This document shows, in pieces, positions 14,746-23,730 of a stretch of 44,303 nt of DNA. The stretch comes from Rhodoplanes serenus (GTDB lineage Bacteria > Pseudomonadota > Alphaproteobacteria > Rhizobiales > Xanthobacteraceae): contig CAMDFO010000036.1 of the NCBI GenBank assembly GCA_945897515.1, positions 1 to 44,303 of the forward strand, in the 5' to 3' direction. Position 1 is the stretch's first letter. Every line of letters begins with the position of its first letter. Below the pieces are notes generated by a model that saw nothing but the letters and a program-made list of their open reading frames with translations, was not told where the DNA came from and made no database searches. The position numbers and the translations under genes were made by a program.

Positions 14746-16680
14746 ATGCGCAACATTTCCGGCGACAGCACCGTCGCGTCCGGCGAAACCATCAACGCAG
14801 TCATCGACGCCGCGTATCGCGGCCGTCTTAGCCGGCGGAGGTTTATGAAAATGCTGATCGCGGCGGGCGTTGCCGCAGGCGTTGCGCGCGACATGGCGGA
14901 GCAGGCGGCGATGGCGCAGGCGAACCAGGCCGCGCAGCTCGCCAACCTGCGCGCCGAATACGATTACATCGTCGTCGGTGCGGGAGCGGCCGGCTGCGTG
15001 CTGGCGCTTCGGCTGTCGCAGGACGGCCGCGCCAGCGTGCTGGTGATCGAAGGCGGCGGCACCAATCTCGATCAGGAGAAGATTTTCAATCCGGGCATCT
15101 ACACGCGCAACTTCGGTTCCGACACCGACTGGGGCTACAAGTCGACGCCGCAGAAGGCGCTCAACAACCGCGTCATCGTGGCTCCGGTCGGCAAGATCAT
15201 CGGCGGCGGCTCGAGCATCAACGCCACGGTCTGGCTGAAAGGCGACAAGGCCGACTACGACGCCTGGGAGGCGGCGGCCGGTCCGGGCTGGGGCTACGAT
15301 TCCATCATCCGCAATTTCAAGAAGGTGGAGCGCTACGCCGGCGGCGAGACTGCAATCCGCGGCGGCAGCGGCATGATCGCGACACGCAAGCCCGCGCTGG
15401 CGCATCCGGTGACGCGCGCCTTTGTCGATTCGGCGGTCGGGCTCGGCAAGGCCGAGCATATGGACATCAACAATGTCGCGAGCGTCGGCGACGCCGCCGG
15501 CCAGCAGGACATCAACGTCGACGTCAGCATGCGGCGCATCTCGGCGGCGCACGCCTACCTGCTGCCGGCGTTGGCTCGGAGCAACCTCACATTGCTGCCG
15601 AATACCACGGTGGCGCGACTCGACATCAGCGGCGGCCAATGCCGCGGCGTGGTGGCTTTGATGGGCGGCGCGGAGCGGCGCTTCGCAGCGGGCCGAGAGG
15701 TGATCGTCTGCGCCGGCGGGTTGAAATCGCCGAAGCTCCTGATGCTGTCGGGCGTCGGCCCGGCCGAGCATCTGCGCCAGCACAATATCCCGGTGATCGT
15801 CGACGCGCCGCAAGTCGGCGCCAACCTGCACGATCACCTGCTGGTGCGGCTGGTGTTCTCCACCAAGGACAAGGGCACGCCGCAGATCGATACCGGACAT
15901 TCCGGGATCACCTACACACGCAGCAGTTCGTCGCTGAAGGGGCCGGACATCCAGGTGTTCGGCCGCCAGAACGCGCCGAATGTGCCGGGTCTGCCCGCCG
16001 ACCAGGGCTATCTCACCATGCCCGGCCTGATGAAGCCGAAGAGCCGCGGCACGGTGCGGCTCGCGTCCGCCGATCCGACGGCGCCGCTGATCGTCGATCC
16101 GGCCTATTTCGTCGAGCAGGCCGACGTCGACGCCTATGTGACCGGCATCGAGTTCGGCATGGCGATCGGCAACGGCAAGGGTTTCGACGGCGTGCGCAAG
16201 GAGCAGGTCTCGATCCCCAATGCCAGCAAAGCGCAGATCGTCGACTACGTCCGCGCCAACGCCGCGACCTATTTCCATTTCGTCGGCACCTGCGCCATGG
16301 GACGCGCGGCCTCGGCGCCGGTGGACGAGGCGTTGCGGGTGCGCGGCGTGGCGCGGTTGCGGGTTGCGGACGCCTCGGTCATGCCCGAGATCACCTGCTG
16401 CAACACCCATGCGCCGACGCTCTCGCTCGCCGAGCGCGCGGCGGAAATCATCCTGGCGGCGCGACCGCGGAGGCGCTGCCCAGCGCCCGGTAACACGGCC
16501 GGGCGGTTCCTTGACCCTGCGAGGGGCGGGCGTTATATGCCCGCCCATGACGAAGGTCGCCCCCATCGCGCAGCGCCGCCGCCGTATCGTCGCGGTACGG
16601 GCGCGCGATCTTTGATCGCTTCTCTCGTGCCGCCGGGTCTTCAGCCGCGGCACCTTCTCCCTCTCTCCGCGGTGTTTTGA
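14746..16680 (+). CDS. Tat-type GMC-family flavin oxidoreductase with anomalous C-terminal tail
   Basis: FAD-dependent glucose-methanol-choline oxidoreductase, oxidising an alcohol or related substrate. ATG 14746 follows GGGGAGGG. SRRRFMKMLIAAGVAAGV is a near-consensus twin-arginine motif, set about 27 residues in. The dinucleotide site is YIVVGAGAAGCVLALRL. The C-terminal active site has the His of YFHFVGTCAMG and the Asn-His of NTHAPTLSLAERAAEIIL. The normal GMC fold ends near residue 571; about 73 Pro/Arg-rich residues follow that are not family-like and read through a promoter and a hairpin. Shifting frame near 16459 would give a short natural end with TAA at 16491. A frameshift or base-call error in the GCGCG run is therefore likely, and the true 3' end is probably about 16493. 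Confidence 0.85.
   Translation: MRNISGDSTVASGETINAVIDAAYRGRLSRRRFMKMLIAAGVAAGVARDMAEQAAMAQANQAAQLANLRAEYDYIVVGAGAAGCVLALRLSQDGRASVLVIEGGGTNLDQEKIFNPGIYTRNFGSDTDWGYKSTPQKALNNRVIVAPVGKIIGGGSSINATVWLKGDKADYDAWEAAAGPGWGYDSIIRNFKKVERYAGGETAIRGGSGMIATRKPALAHPVTRAFVDSAVGLGKAEHMDINNVASVGDAAGQQDINVDVSMRRISAAHAYLLPALARSNLTLLPNTTVARLDISGGQCRGVVALMGGAERRFAAGREVIVCAGGLKSPKLLMLSGVGPAEHLRQHNIPVIVDAPQVGANLHDHLLVRLVFSTKDKGTPQIDTGHSGITYTRSSSSLKGPDIQVFGRQNAPNVPGLPADQGYLTMPGLMKPKSRGTVRLASADPTAPLIVDPAYFVEQADVDAYVTGIEFGMAIGNGKGFDGVRKEQVSIPNASKAQIVDYVRANAATYFHFVGTCAMGRAASAPVDEALRVRGVARLRVADASVMPEITCCNTHAPTLSLAERAAEIILAARPRRRCPAPGNTAGRFLDPARGGRYMPAHDEGRPHRAAPPPYRRGTGARSLIASLVPPGLQPRHLLPLSAVF
16511..16539 (+). promoter_or_regulatory. 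Sigma-70-type promoter for the argC leader
   Basis: TTGACC at 16511-16516 and TATATG at 16534-16539 are separated by exactly 17 bases, a near-consensus housekeeping promoter. Transcription would start about 16546-16547, that is, at or next to the ATG of the arginine-rich leader reading frame. A GC-rich palindrome (16524-16531 with 16539-16546) overlaps the spacer and could be an operator. Confidence 0.65.
16547..16615 (+). CDS. Putative arginine-rich leader peptide upstream of argC
   Basis: A 22-codon reading frame whose ATG lies seven bases after the promoter's -10 box, so its mRNA would be leaderless, as is known for the trp leader peptide of Sinorhizobium. It has four consecutive arginine codons (CGC CGC CGC CGT, 16574-16585) and two more before the stop; the last 14 residues read QRRRRIVAVRARDL. 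It ends 12 bases before a hairpin and 100 bases before argC, the arginine biosynthesis gene. The arrangement is that of an attenuation leader sensing charged tRNA-Arg. Arg codons are common by chance in GC-rich DNA, so the assignment is an inference. Confidence 0.5.
   Translation: MTKVAPIAQRRRRIVAVRARDL
16627..16678 (+). promoter_or_regulatory. Candidate attenuator: mutually exclusive hairpins before argC
   Basis: Hairpin 1 pairs GTGCCGC (16627-16633) with GCGGCAC (16647-16653). Hairpin 2 pairs CCGCGG (16645-16650) with CCGCGG (16667-16672) and is followed by TGTTTTG, a short terminator-like tail. The two share 16647-16650, so only one can form. A ribosome at the leader stop (16613-16615) would reach the 5' arm of hairpin 1 and favour the terminator. 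A ribosome stalled at the four Arg codons would leave hairpin 1 free and favour read-through into argC. The T-run is short (four), which weakens the terminator. Confidence 0.5.
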
Positions 16681-16715
16681 TCCGGCCGTTGATCGACCCC
16701 GGAAAGGATTGAGCC

Positions 16716-17771
16716 ATGGCCAAAACGAAAATCGGAATTCTCGGCGCCTCCGGCTACACCGGCTCGGAGCTGGTGCGGCTGCTGCTGCGCCATCCCAACG
16801 TCGATCTTGTGCTGCTGACCGCCGATCGCCGCGCCGGGCAGGAGATGGCGGCGGTGTTCCCGCAGTTTTCGCCGTTCCAGCTGCCGACGCTGGTTTCGAT
16901 CGAGAGCATCGACTGGACCAAGGCCGGCGTCGAGCTGATCTTCTGCGCGCTGCCGCATGCCACCACCCAGAAGGTCATCAAGGACCTGCTCGGCAAGGCG
17001 CCGCAGGTGAAGGTGGTTGACCTGTCGGCCGACTTCCGGCTGGATGACACGGTCGCGTATGCGAAGTGGTATGGCCATGAGCACCACGCGCCCGAGCTGC
17101 AGCGCCAAGCGGTGTACGGGCTGGTCGAGGTCTATCGCGAGGAGATCCGAAAGGCCCAGCTCGTCGCCAACCCGGGCTGCTACACCAGTTGCGCGCAGCT
17201 CCCGCTCACCCCGCTGATCCGGGCCAAGGCGATCGAGCTGGACGGCATCGTGGTGGACGCCAAGTCCGGCATGACCGGGGCGGGTCGGGCGGCCAAGGAG
17301 GAGATGCTGTTCTCCGAGGTATCGGAGGGTTTCAACGCCTACGGCGTCGGCCATCACCGCCACATGGCGGAGCTCGACCAGGAGTTCTCCAAGGCGGCCG
17401 GGCAGGAGGTGATCGTGACCTTCACGCCGCACCTTGTGCCGATGAACCGCGGGATTCTATCGACGATCTACGTGCGGACGGCGCGTGGCCTGTCGCCTGA
17501 GGACCTTCATGCGATACTCTTAAAGCAATACATGAACGAGCCGTTCGTCCATGTCCTGCCGTTCGGCCAGACCCCGCACACCCGCCACGTCCGGGGCTCG
17601 AACATGACCTTCATCGGGGTCGCCAAGGATCGCGTGCCGGGCCGCGCCATCGTGGTCTCGGCGCTGGACAACCTGGTGAAGGGCGCGTCCGGCCAGGCGG
17701 TGCAGAACATGAACCTGATGATGGGCTATCCCGAGACCTTGGGGCTCGAGCAGATCGCGCTGTTCCCGTAA
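16716..17771 (+). CDS. argC: N-acetyl-gamma-glutamyl-phosphate reductase
   Basis: Third step of arginine biosynthesis: NADPH-dependent reduction of N-acetylglutamyl phosphate to the semialdehyde. The 351 residues match the longer ArgC type. The dinucleotide-binding GASGYTG is at residues 10-16, the catalytic Cys155 is in NPGCYTS, and the conserved GHHRHMAE block carries the active-site histidines. HLVPMNRGILSTIY completes the family pattern. The start has GGAAAGGA about seven bases upstream. No other arg gene is adjacent. The upstream 200 bp contains a promoter, an arginine-rich leader frame and alternative hairpins, so control by attenuation is proposed. Confidence 0.96.
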   Translation: MAKTKIGILGASGYTGSELVRLLLRHPNVDLVLLTADRRAGQEMAAVFPQFSPFQLPTLVSIESIDWTKAGVELIFCALPHATTQKVIKDLLGKAPQVKVVDLSADFRLDDTVAYAKWYGHEHHAPELQRQAVYGLVEVYREEIRKAQLVANPGCYTSCAQLPLTPLIRAKAIELDGIVVDAKSGMTGAGRAAKEEMLFSEVSEGFNAYGVGHHRHMAELDQEFSKAAGQEVIVTFTPHLVPMNRGILSTIYVRTARGLSPEDLHAILLKQYMNEPFVHVLPFGQTPHTRHVRGSNMTFIGVAKDRVPGRAIVVSALDNLVKGASGQAVQNMNLMMGYPETLGLEQIALFP

Positions 17772-17779
17772 GGCCGCCG

Positions 17780-18184
17780 TCAGTCTCCGATCAGCCCAAA
17801 GATCGCCAGCGCCAGGATCGCCTGCGCGATGAATCCACCGGTGAAAGCGAGCGTGCGGAACACCGGCAGGCCGGCCGTATAGACCACGACATGCGCCAGC
17901 CGCGACCAGAAATACAGCGCGCAGGCGAACGCCGTTACCCCACTCCGGACGTTGAGCGCGTCTGCGACGATCACCAGCAGGCCGAAGATGACCAGGTTCT
18001 CGATGGCGTTGGCGTGCGCGTGCATCATCCGCTGCGCCCAGATCGATTGCGGCTTGTCGGCCCGGGTCGGGTTCGCCATCGCGCCCATCACGCCGCGCAC
18101 CATGATCCGGTCGAGGATGTAGGGCAGCCAGATCAGCCCGGTCATGACGGTCGTCATGGTCAGCCAGAACAGTTCCTTAGTCAT
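17780..18184 (-). CDS. MAPEG-family membrane protein
   Basis: Small integral membrane protein (134 residues) of the MAPEG family (membrane-associated proteins in eicosanoid and glutathione metabolism). Four hydrophobic segments are visible. The family core is the stretch with RMMHAHANAIENLVIFG, including the conserved A-x-x-N-x-x-E pattern, followed by YFWSRLAHVVVYTAG. The start at 18184 follows GGGAG. Bacterial members are mostly uncharacterised, so a glutathione-linked activity is only suggested. It converges on argC with eight bases between the stops, and diverges from the MetE-like gene. Confidence 0.87.
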   Translation of the reverse strand: MTKELFWLTMTTVMTGLIWLPYILDRIMVRGVMGAMANPTRADKPQSIWAQRMMHAHANAIENLVIFGLLVIVADALNVRSGVTAFACALYFWSRLAHVVVYTAGLPVFRTLAFTGGFIAQAILALAIFGLIGD

Positions 18185-18289
18185 GGGAGTCTCCCGTCGC
18201 GATGCCGCGTGTTCCGGCTTGAGCGTAGGATAGCGTCATTCCCCGTAGCCGGGTAAGAGATTCCGTCACGTTTTCGGGGAAGGGGACCA

Positions 18290-19405
18290 ATGTCAGTTCG
18301 CAATACGCCGCCGTTTCGCGCGGACCACGTGGGCAGCCTGCTTCGGCCGCCCAAGCTGCTGGACGCCCGCGCCGCCAGGAAGCGCGGCGAAATCACCGCC
18401 GAACAGTTGCGCGCGGCCGAGGACGAGGCGATCCGCGAGGCGGTCAAGCTCCAGGAGGATGTCGGGCTTCAATCGGCGACCGACGGCGAGTTCCGCCGCA
18501 ACTCCTGGCACATCGACTTCCTGGAGCGGTTCGGCAACGTCGCGGTCATTCCCTCGAAGATCAAGGCGCGCTTCCAGAGCGAGCAGGGCGAGGTCGAATA
18601 CCTGCCGCCGACGCTCGAAGTGGTCGGCAAGCTCAGCTGGCCGCATCCGATCTTCGTCGACCATTTCAAGTTCGTGCAATCGGTCGCGCACGTGACGCCC
18701 AAGATGACGATCCCGTCGCCGAGCTGCATGCATTTCCGCGGCGGACGGGCCGCGATCGACAAGGCGGCGTATCCGGACATGGCGGAATTCTATGCCGATC
18801 TCACACGCGTCTATAACGAGGAGGTGAGGGGCTTGGCCGCCGCCGGCTGCCGCTACCTTCAGATCGACGAGGTCTATATCGCCTATCTGTGCGATCCGGC
18901 GCTGCGCGCACAGGTCGAGGCGCTGGGCGAGAATCCCAAGACGCTGCCGCGCACGTACGTGGACATGATCAACGGCGCGGTTGCGGGCCGGCCTGCGGAC
19001 ATGACGATTTGCATGCACCTGTGCCGCGGCAACAACCAGAGCGGCTGGGTCGCGTCGGGCGGCTACGAGCCGGTGGCCGAGGTGCTGTTCAACGAGGCCG
19101 ACGTCACCGGCTATTTCCTGGAGTACGACAGCGAGCGCGCCGGCGGTTTCGAGCCGCTGCGGTTCGTCCCGAAGGGCAAGGTGATCGTGCTGGGTCTTGT
19201 CACCAGCAAGAAGGGCGCGCTGGAGAGCAAGGACCAGATCAAGCGGCGGATCGACGAGGCGGCGAAGTACGTGGCCCTCGATCAGCTCGCGCTCTCCACC
19301 CAATGCGGGTTCTCGTCCACGGTTGAAGGCAACAAGCTGACGGTCGAGCAGCAGGCCGCGAAGCTGCGGCTCGTCGTGGATGTGGCGCGCGAGGTGTGGG
19401 GGTAG
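18290..19405 (+). CDS. Stand-alone MetE-like (cobalamin-independent methionine synthase C-domain) protein
   Basis: A 371-residue protein corresponding to the C-terminal catalytic barrel of cobalamin-independent methionine synthase, without the N-terminal MetE domain. The N-terminus has the typical RADHVGSLLRP. Zinc-thiolate ligands are present: His243 and Cys245 in CMHLCRGN, and Cys339 in STQCGFSS. Such short proteins are common in bacteria and are thought to transfer methyl groups to homocysteine from donors other than the triglutamyl folate; this is inference here. GGGGAAGGGG precedes the ATG. It converges with the second Bug receptor gene, with ten bases between them. Confidence 0.88.
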   Translation: MSVRNTPPFRADHVGSLLRPPKLLDARAARKRGEITAEQLRAAEDEAIREAVKLQEDVGLQSATDGEFRRNSWHIDFLERFGNVAVIPSKIKARFQSEQGEVEYLPPTLEVVGKLSWPHPIFVDHFKFVQSVAHVTPKMTIPSPSCMHFRGGRAAIDKAAYPDMAEFYADLTRVYNEEVRGLAAAGCRYLQIDEVYIAYLCDPALRAQVEALGENPKTLPRTYVDMINGAVAGRPADMTICMHLCRGNNQSGWVASGGYEPVAEVLFNEADVTGYFLEYDSERAGGFEPLRFVPKGKVIVLGLVTSKKGALESKDQIKRRIDEAAKYVALDQLALSTQCGFSSTVEGNKLTVEQQAAKLRLVVDVAREVWG

Positions 19406-19415
19406 GCGGCGTCGA

Positions 19416-20366
19416 TCACTCGGCCTTGATGTTCAGCTGCTTGAGCAGCACGGGCCAGCGTGCGAAATCGGCGTTGACGGATTTCTTGAACTCGTCGGCC
19501 GATTGCACGCCATAGACGCCCAGCTTGGAAAGCTGGGCGCTCACCGGCGGGGACTTCAGCGCGGTGAGGAACAGGCTCTCGAGCTGCGCGCGCTTCTCCG
19601 CGGTGATGCCGGCCGGCGCCAGCAGCCCGTACCAGTTGGAGAGCGTCAGCTCTTTGAAGCCGAGCTCGACCGTGGTCGGTACGTCGGGCAGTTGCTCGGA
19701 GCGCTCGGCATCGAAGGTCGCGAGTGCAAGGATGCTTCCGGTCTCCACATATTGCAGCACGCCGGTCACCGAGGTGATCATGAAATCGATGTTGCCGGCG
19801 ACCAGGTCGATGAATGCCGGATTGAGTCCCCGGTAGGGCACGTGCACGGCCTGGAAGCCGCCTGTCTGATTGAGCATCTCGCCCGCGATGTGCAGCGCGG
19901 TGCCGGGGCCGGTCGATCCGTAGCTGAGCTTGGCGCCGGACCGGCCGAGCGCGATCAGCTCCTTGAGCGTGCGTGCCGGGAGGTCCTTGCGCACCACCAC
20001 GACGAACTTGACCGCGCCGATGCGCGCAATCGGCTCGAACGCCTGCGCCGCCTCATCCGCTTTTCCGCGCAGCGTCGGGTTGATGACCAGCGAGCTGGTG
20101 TGCAGCAGAACGGTTTTGCCGTCGGGCGGAGATTTCGCCACGATGTTGACGGCGAGATCGCCGCCGGCGCCGCCGCGGTTCTCGATGACGATCGTGGTGT
20201 CGCGGACGTTGTTGGCGATGATCCGGGCGAGCTGATCCACGGCGCCGCCGGCGGCAAATGCCACGACCATGCGCATCCGGTCATCGGCCGAGGTCACCGA
20301 CTGCGCGAACGCCGATCCGCTGGTTACGACAACCAACGCAGCAAGCCACACTCTGACGATGCGCAT
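19416..20366 (-). CDS. Bug-family (TctC) solute receptor, second copy
   Basis: Second periplasmic Bug receptor in the window (316 residues). The signal peptide is VWLAALVVVTSGSAFA with likely cleavage before QSV. Hallmarks are MVVAFAAGGAVDQLARII, the VIENRGGAGGDLAV loop, and LPDVPTTVELGF. The start at 20366 has GGGAG upstream. It ends ten bases from the convergent MetE-like gene. The flavin-reductase-like gene lies 30 bp upstream on the same strand, so the two may form an operon. That pairing would fit uptake and oxidation of one small carboxylate, but the ligand is unknown and no tctAB genes are present. Confidence 0.92.
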   Translation of the reverse strand: MRIVRVWLAALVVVTSGSAFAQSVTSADDRMRMVVAFAAGGAVDQLARIIANNVRDTTIVIENRGGAGGDLAVNIVAKSPPDGKTVLLHTSSLVINPTLRGKADEAAQAFEPIARIGAVKFVVVVRKDLPARTLKELIALGRSGAKLSYGSTGPGTALHIAGEMLNQTGGFQAVHVPYRGLNPAFIDLVAGNIDFMITSVTGVLQYVETGSILALATFDAERSEQLPDVPTTVELGFKELTLSNWYGLLAPAGITAEKRAQLESLFLTALKSPPVSAQLSKLGVYGVQSADEFKKSVNADFARWPVLLKQLNIKAE

Positions 20367-20396
20367 CGGCTCCCAATCCCTGTGGTGTGATGACGG

Positions 20397-21050
20397 CTAT
20401 TCGGCCGCCACGCGGCGCGGCGTGAGCGCTTCCTCCGGCGAGGCCATTTCCATCTGGAAGATCGACTCGATCGACGTGTAGTCCTTGTAGCCCAGTCGCG
20501 AGATTGGCCGCATCTTGAGCACGTCGACCTTGCCGTTGATGATCACGTCGTCGTCGATGTGGACCGCGATGACCCGGCCGAACACCACGCGGTGGAACGA
20601 GGACGGACGGTTGCCGGCCAGCACCACGGTCTGGTGATAGAGGCACTCGAACTGCACCGGCGAGCCACCGACGCGTGGCGGCTTGACCAGCTTCGACGGC
20701 AGCGGCTCGATGCCCGCGGCCGCCATTTCGTCGACTCCGCGCTCGACGATCTGCGAGGTCTTGGTCATCACGTCGCGCTGCGCCCAGGTCGCCAGATTGT
20801 AGACGAACTCGCCGGTCTCCTCGATGTTGACCACCGTGTCCTTCGGGTCGTGATCCTTGACGTTGCCGCCGGCCGAGAAACACACGTAGGGCGGGTCGTA
20901 GCTCAGCAAATTGAAGAAGCTGAACGGCGCAAGGTTAACCAGGCCGGCCTTGTTCATGGAGGTAATCCAGCCGATCGGGCGCGGCACCACGCAACCTTTC
21001 AGCGGATTGTAGGGCAGGCCGTGGTCGGTCTTGCCGGGTTCGTAGTACAT
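20397..21050 (-). CDS. Flavin reductase-like, FMN-binding split-barrel protein
   Basis: A 217-residue protein of the flavin reductase-like (FMN-binding split barrel) family. The N-terminal VVPRPIGWITSMNKAG and NLAPFSFFNLLSYDPP blocks are the usual flavin-binding signatures, followed by KDTVVNIEETGEFVYNLAT. The start at 21050 has GGGGGAAG; an upstream in-frame ATG at 21092 lacks support. Members either reduce FMN for partner monooxygenases or act as flavin oxidoreductases themselves. No two-component monooxygenase is adjacent; pobA far upstream binds its own FAD and does not need a reductase. Probably co-transcribed with the downstream Bug receptor. Confidence 0.86.
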   Translation of the reverse strand: MYYEPGKTDHGLPYNPLKGCVVPRPIGWITSMNKAGLVNLAPFSFFNLLSYDPPYVCFSAGGNVKDHDPKDTVVNIEETGEFVYNLATWAQRDVMTKTSQIVERGVDEMAAAGIEPLPSKLVKPPRVGGSPVQFECLYHQTVVLAGNRPSSFHRVVFGRVIAVHIDDDVIINGKVDVLKMRPISRLGYKDYTSIESIFQMEMASPEEALTPRRVAAE

Positions 21051-21127
21051 GCGCTTCCCCCATCGTCTCCGAATTGCCGGTGAGGGTCGCATGACAGCGG
21101 CGGCGCCAGCAAGGGAGCCGCTGGCGC

Positions 21128-22936
21128 CTAATCCTTCACCTTCACGTAGCTTCCAGGTGCGTCCTCAATGGCCTGGAGCTTGGTGCCGCCGGGCTTGCGC
21201 GCCTTTACGGTCTTGCCGTCCTGCGCCTTGATCCAGGCGGCCCAGTCCGGCCACCACGAGCCCGGGTGCTCCTGGGCCTTTGCGAGCCAGTCTTCGAGCG
21301 TGCCGACGCCCGCCTTGCCGCCGGTCCAGTATTGATACTTCCCCTTGCTGGGAGGGTTCACGACGCCGGCGATGTGGCCGGAGCCCGAGAGCACATATTT
21401 CACCGGCCCGCCGAAGAATTTCGAGCCGAGGAACGCGGATTGCGCGGGCGCGATGTGGTCCTCGCGGGTGGCGAGGTTGTAGATCGGGATATTCACCTTG
21501 CCGAGATCGAGCTTGACGCCGCCGACCACCATCTCGCCCTTCGACAGCGTGTTGTCGAGGTAGCATTGCCGCAGATAGAACGCGTGGTTGGCCGCCGGCA
21601 TCCGGGTGGCGTCGGAATTCCAGTACAGCAGGTCGAACGAGCTCGGCGGCTTGCCGCGCATGTAGTTGTTGATGACGTAGGGCCAGATCAGGTCGTTGGA
21701 GCGCAGCATGTTGAACGCGTTTGCCATCTTCTTGCCTTCGAGATAGCCGCGCTCGCTCATCCGCTTCTCGACCGCCTGCAACTGCTCCTCGTCGACGAAC
21801 ACTTTGAGATCGCCGGCGTGGGTGAAATCGACCTGCGAGGCGAACAGCGTCGCCGATGCGATGCGGCTGTCGCCGGTCTGCGCCATGTAGGCGAGCGTAA
21901 CCGACAGCAGGGTGCCGCCGACGCAATAGCCGATGGTGTGGATCTTGCTCTCGCCGGTCGCGAGCTTGATGGCGTCCAACGCGGCGAGGGGACCCAGCCG
22001 CATGTACTCCTCGAAGCCCATGCTGGAGAGCCGCTCGTCGGGGTTCACCCATGAAATCACGAACACGGTGAGTCCCTGATCGACGCACCACTTGATGAAG
22101 GATTTTTCCGGCGTCAGATCGAGCACGTAGAACTTGTTGATCCAGGGCGGCACGATCAGCAGCGGCTTCTTGAGCACCGTCGGCGTCGCGGGCGCGTACT
22201 GGATGAGCTGCATCAGCGCGTTCTGGAACACGACCTTGCCGGGCGTCACCGCAAGATTTCGACCGACCTCGAAGTTGCTGGAATCGGACTGACGGATTTT
22301 CAGGTCGCCGCCGCCGGCTTCGATGTCTTCGGCCAGCATGTGCATGCCGCGCGCCAGATTCTCGGCGTTCGAGTCCAAGGTCGCGCGCATCAGCTCCGGA
22401 TTGGTCAGCACGAAGTTCGACGGCGAAACCGCGTTGGCGATCTGCTTGACGTAGAACTCGGCTTTCTGCCGGGTGTGTGGATCGAGGCCTTCGGCATCCT
22501 TGACCAGCAGCTCGCCCCATTGCGTGCTGAGCAGATAGGCCTGTTTGACGAAATCGAAGAACTGGTTCGACGACCATTCCGGATCGGCGAAGCGCCGGTC
22601 TTTCGGGTCCGGCGCGACGATCGGGGCGGCGTCCTCGCCGGCGAGCCGCTTGGCCGCCGCGCCCCACAGGTCGAGATAGGCCTTGCCGAGCCGCGATTGC
22701 AGTTCCACTGCGCGTTGCGGATCGGACAGCCAGTATTCCGCCACGCCGCCGAATGTTTTGACCATGTCGGTCATCTCGTCGGACAACGGGTTCTGAACCT
22801 GGCCGCCTTGGCGCGGCTTGAGATAGGCCGCAAGCGCCTTGCCGCTCTCCTCGACCAGGCGAGCCAGATTCTTGGCGAACGCCTCGACATCGAGGGCGCC
22901 GGGATTTGCCGGTATTGGCCGTGCGTCGTCCTTCAT
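21128..22936 (-). CDS. phaC: Class I poly(3-hydroxyalkanoate) synthase
   Basis: Polymerises (R)-3-hydroxyacyl-CoA to PHA storage granules. 602 residues, normal for class I. The lipase-like box is GYCVGG with nucleophile Cys338; the other catalytic residues are Asp493 in ATREDHIAP and His521 in GSGHIAG. The PhaC N-terminal domain occupies about residues 70-240, and VISWVNPD precedes the catalytic core as in other synthases. No phaR, phasin or phaAB gene is adjacent. The gene is divergent from the lipoprotein gene across a 300-bp intergenic region. Confidence 0.95.
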   Translation of the reverse strand: MKDDARPIPANPGALDVEAFAKNLARLVEESGKALAAYLKPRQGGQVQNPLSDEMTDMVKTFGGVAEYWLSDPQRAVELQSRLGKAYLDLWGAAAKRLAGEDAAPIVAPDPKDRRFADPEWSSNQFFDFVKQAYLLSTQWGELLVKDAEGLDPHTRQKAEFYVKQIANAVSPSNFVLTNPELMRATLDSNAENLARGMHMLAEDIEAGGGDLKIRQSDSSNFEVGRNLAVTPGKVVFQNALMQLIQYAPATPTVLKKPLLIVPPWINKFYVLDLTPEKSFIKWCVDQGLTVFVISWVNPDERLSSMGFEEYMRLGPLAALDAIKLATGESKIHTIGYCVGGTLLSVTLAYMAQTGDSRIASATLFASQVDFTHAGDLKVFVDEEQLQAVEKRMSERGYLEGKKMANAFNMLRSNDLIWPYVINNYMRGKPPSSFDLLYWNSDATRMPAANHAFYLRQCYLDNTLSKGEMVVGGVKLDLGKVNIPIYNLATREDHIAPAQSAFLGSKFFGGPVKYVLSGSGHIAGVVNPPSKGKYQYWTGGKAGVGTLEDWLAKAQEHPGSWWPDWAAWIKAQDGKTVKARKPGGTKLQAIEDAPGSYVKVKD

Positions 22937-23236
22937 CGCCTTACCGCCGTCTCACCACGTCCCTTGCCGGTCGGGCGCGCCCGCAGGCGCAACGTGGCAC
23001 ATTTAAGCTGCCCGACAAGTCATGACAGCCCTTCATGGTTTCATGACCAGACCCGCGATGATCTATCGCACCGGCGTTAATCCTCCGCATCGTCCGGACC
23101 TTGCTTTGGTCATATTGGCGAGCTATCGCAACCGACGATCAATCCATTGAGTTTACGCCAATTTCACCGATCGTGCCCAGCTTGAAAGCCGATCGGACCA
23201 CGGTGCTTCGCCGTCAGGCGCACGAATAGAGGCGGA
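22937..23236. promoter_or_regulatory. Divergent intergenic region between phaC and the lipoprotein gene
   Basis: Three hundred bases without a gene. On the plus strand TTGCTT (23101-23106) and TATCGC (23124-23129) are 17 bases apart, a weak promoter candidate for the lipoprotein gene. Two copies of TCATGAC lie near 23020 and 23041, about 20 bases apart, in the likely control region of phaC. No protein-binding site was recognised with confidence. Confidence 0.3.
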
Positions 23237-23653
23237 TTGGATTTGCTGCGGCAGAGTGCATCTCGGAGGGCCTTGAGCGTTCGTGCGTTGCAGCACGTTT
23301 GGCTGCTCATGGTGCTGGCAGGCTTGGCGAGTGTCGGCGGCTGCGCTTCGATCTCAGAAACGATTTCCAGCCAGGCCGGCGGCCTGCCGGGCGTCGGCCT
23401 GCCGGCGAATGCGCCGGAACGGCCGGCTACGCCGCTCGCCTATCCGGCGGTTCACGACATGCCGCCCCAACGCGGTGTGGCCCTGCTCAACGAGGTCGAG
23501 CAGCAGAAGGTCGAGGACGATCTGATCGCCGCCCGCGAGCGTCAGCAGGAGACCGCCGGCGTCCCCCGTACGGCTTCCACGGTCCGCAAGCGCGCCGCAC
23601 CTGCGCCGGTTCCCCGCGCCATTCCAGCCGCCAGCAACAGGACGATCTACTAG
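23237..23653 (+). CDS. Small putative lipoprotein, unknown function
   Basis: An unrecognised protein of up to 138 residues. The N-terminal half has a basic start, a hydrophobic run (VWLLMVLAGLASV) and a lipobox ending VGGC, so it is probably a lipidated envelope protein. The rest is Pro/Ala-rich, has a charged segment (NEVEQQKVEDDLIAARERQ, likely helical) and ends in a basic tail. The open frame begins at TTG 23237; TTG 23273, with GGAGGG two bases upstream, would also give a good signal peptide. The start is therefore uncertain. It is followed by alaC after 77 bp and may share its transcript. Confidence 0.65.
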   Translation: MDLLRQSASRRALSVRALQHVWLLMVLAGLASVGGCASISETISSQAGGLPGVGLPANAPERPATPLAYPAVHDMPPQRGVALLNEVEQQKVEDDLIAARERQQETAGVPRTASTVRKRAAPAPVPRAIPAASNRTIY

Positions 23654-23730
23654 CGCGCGGCGCTGCCCGTGATACAAGCGTGCCGTTGCGTGCGCCTCAG
23701 CGATTCAGGCCCGCCCTAGAGACTGAAATC

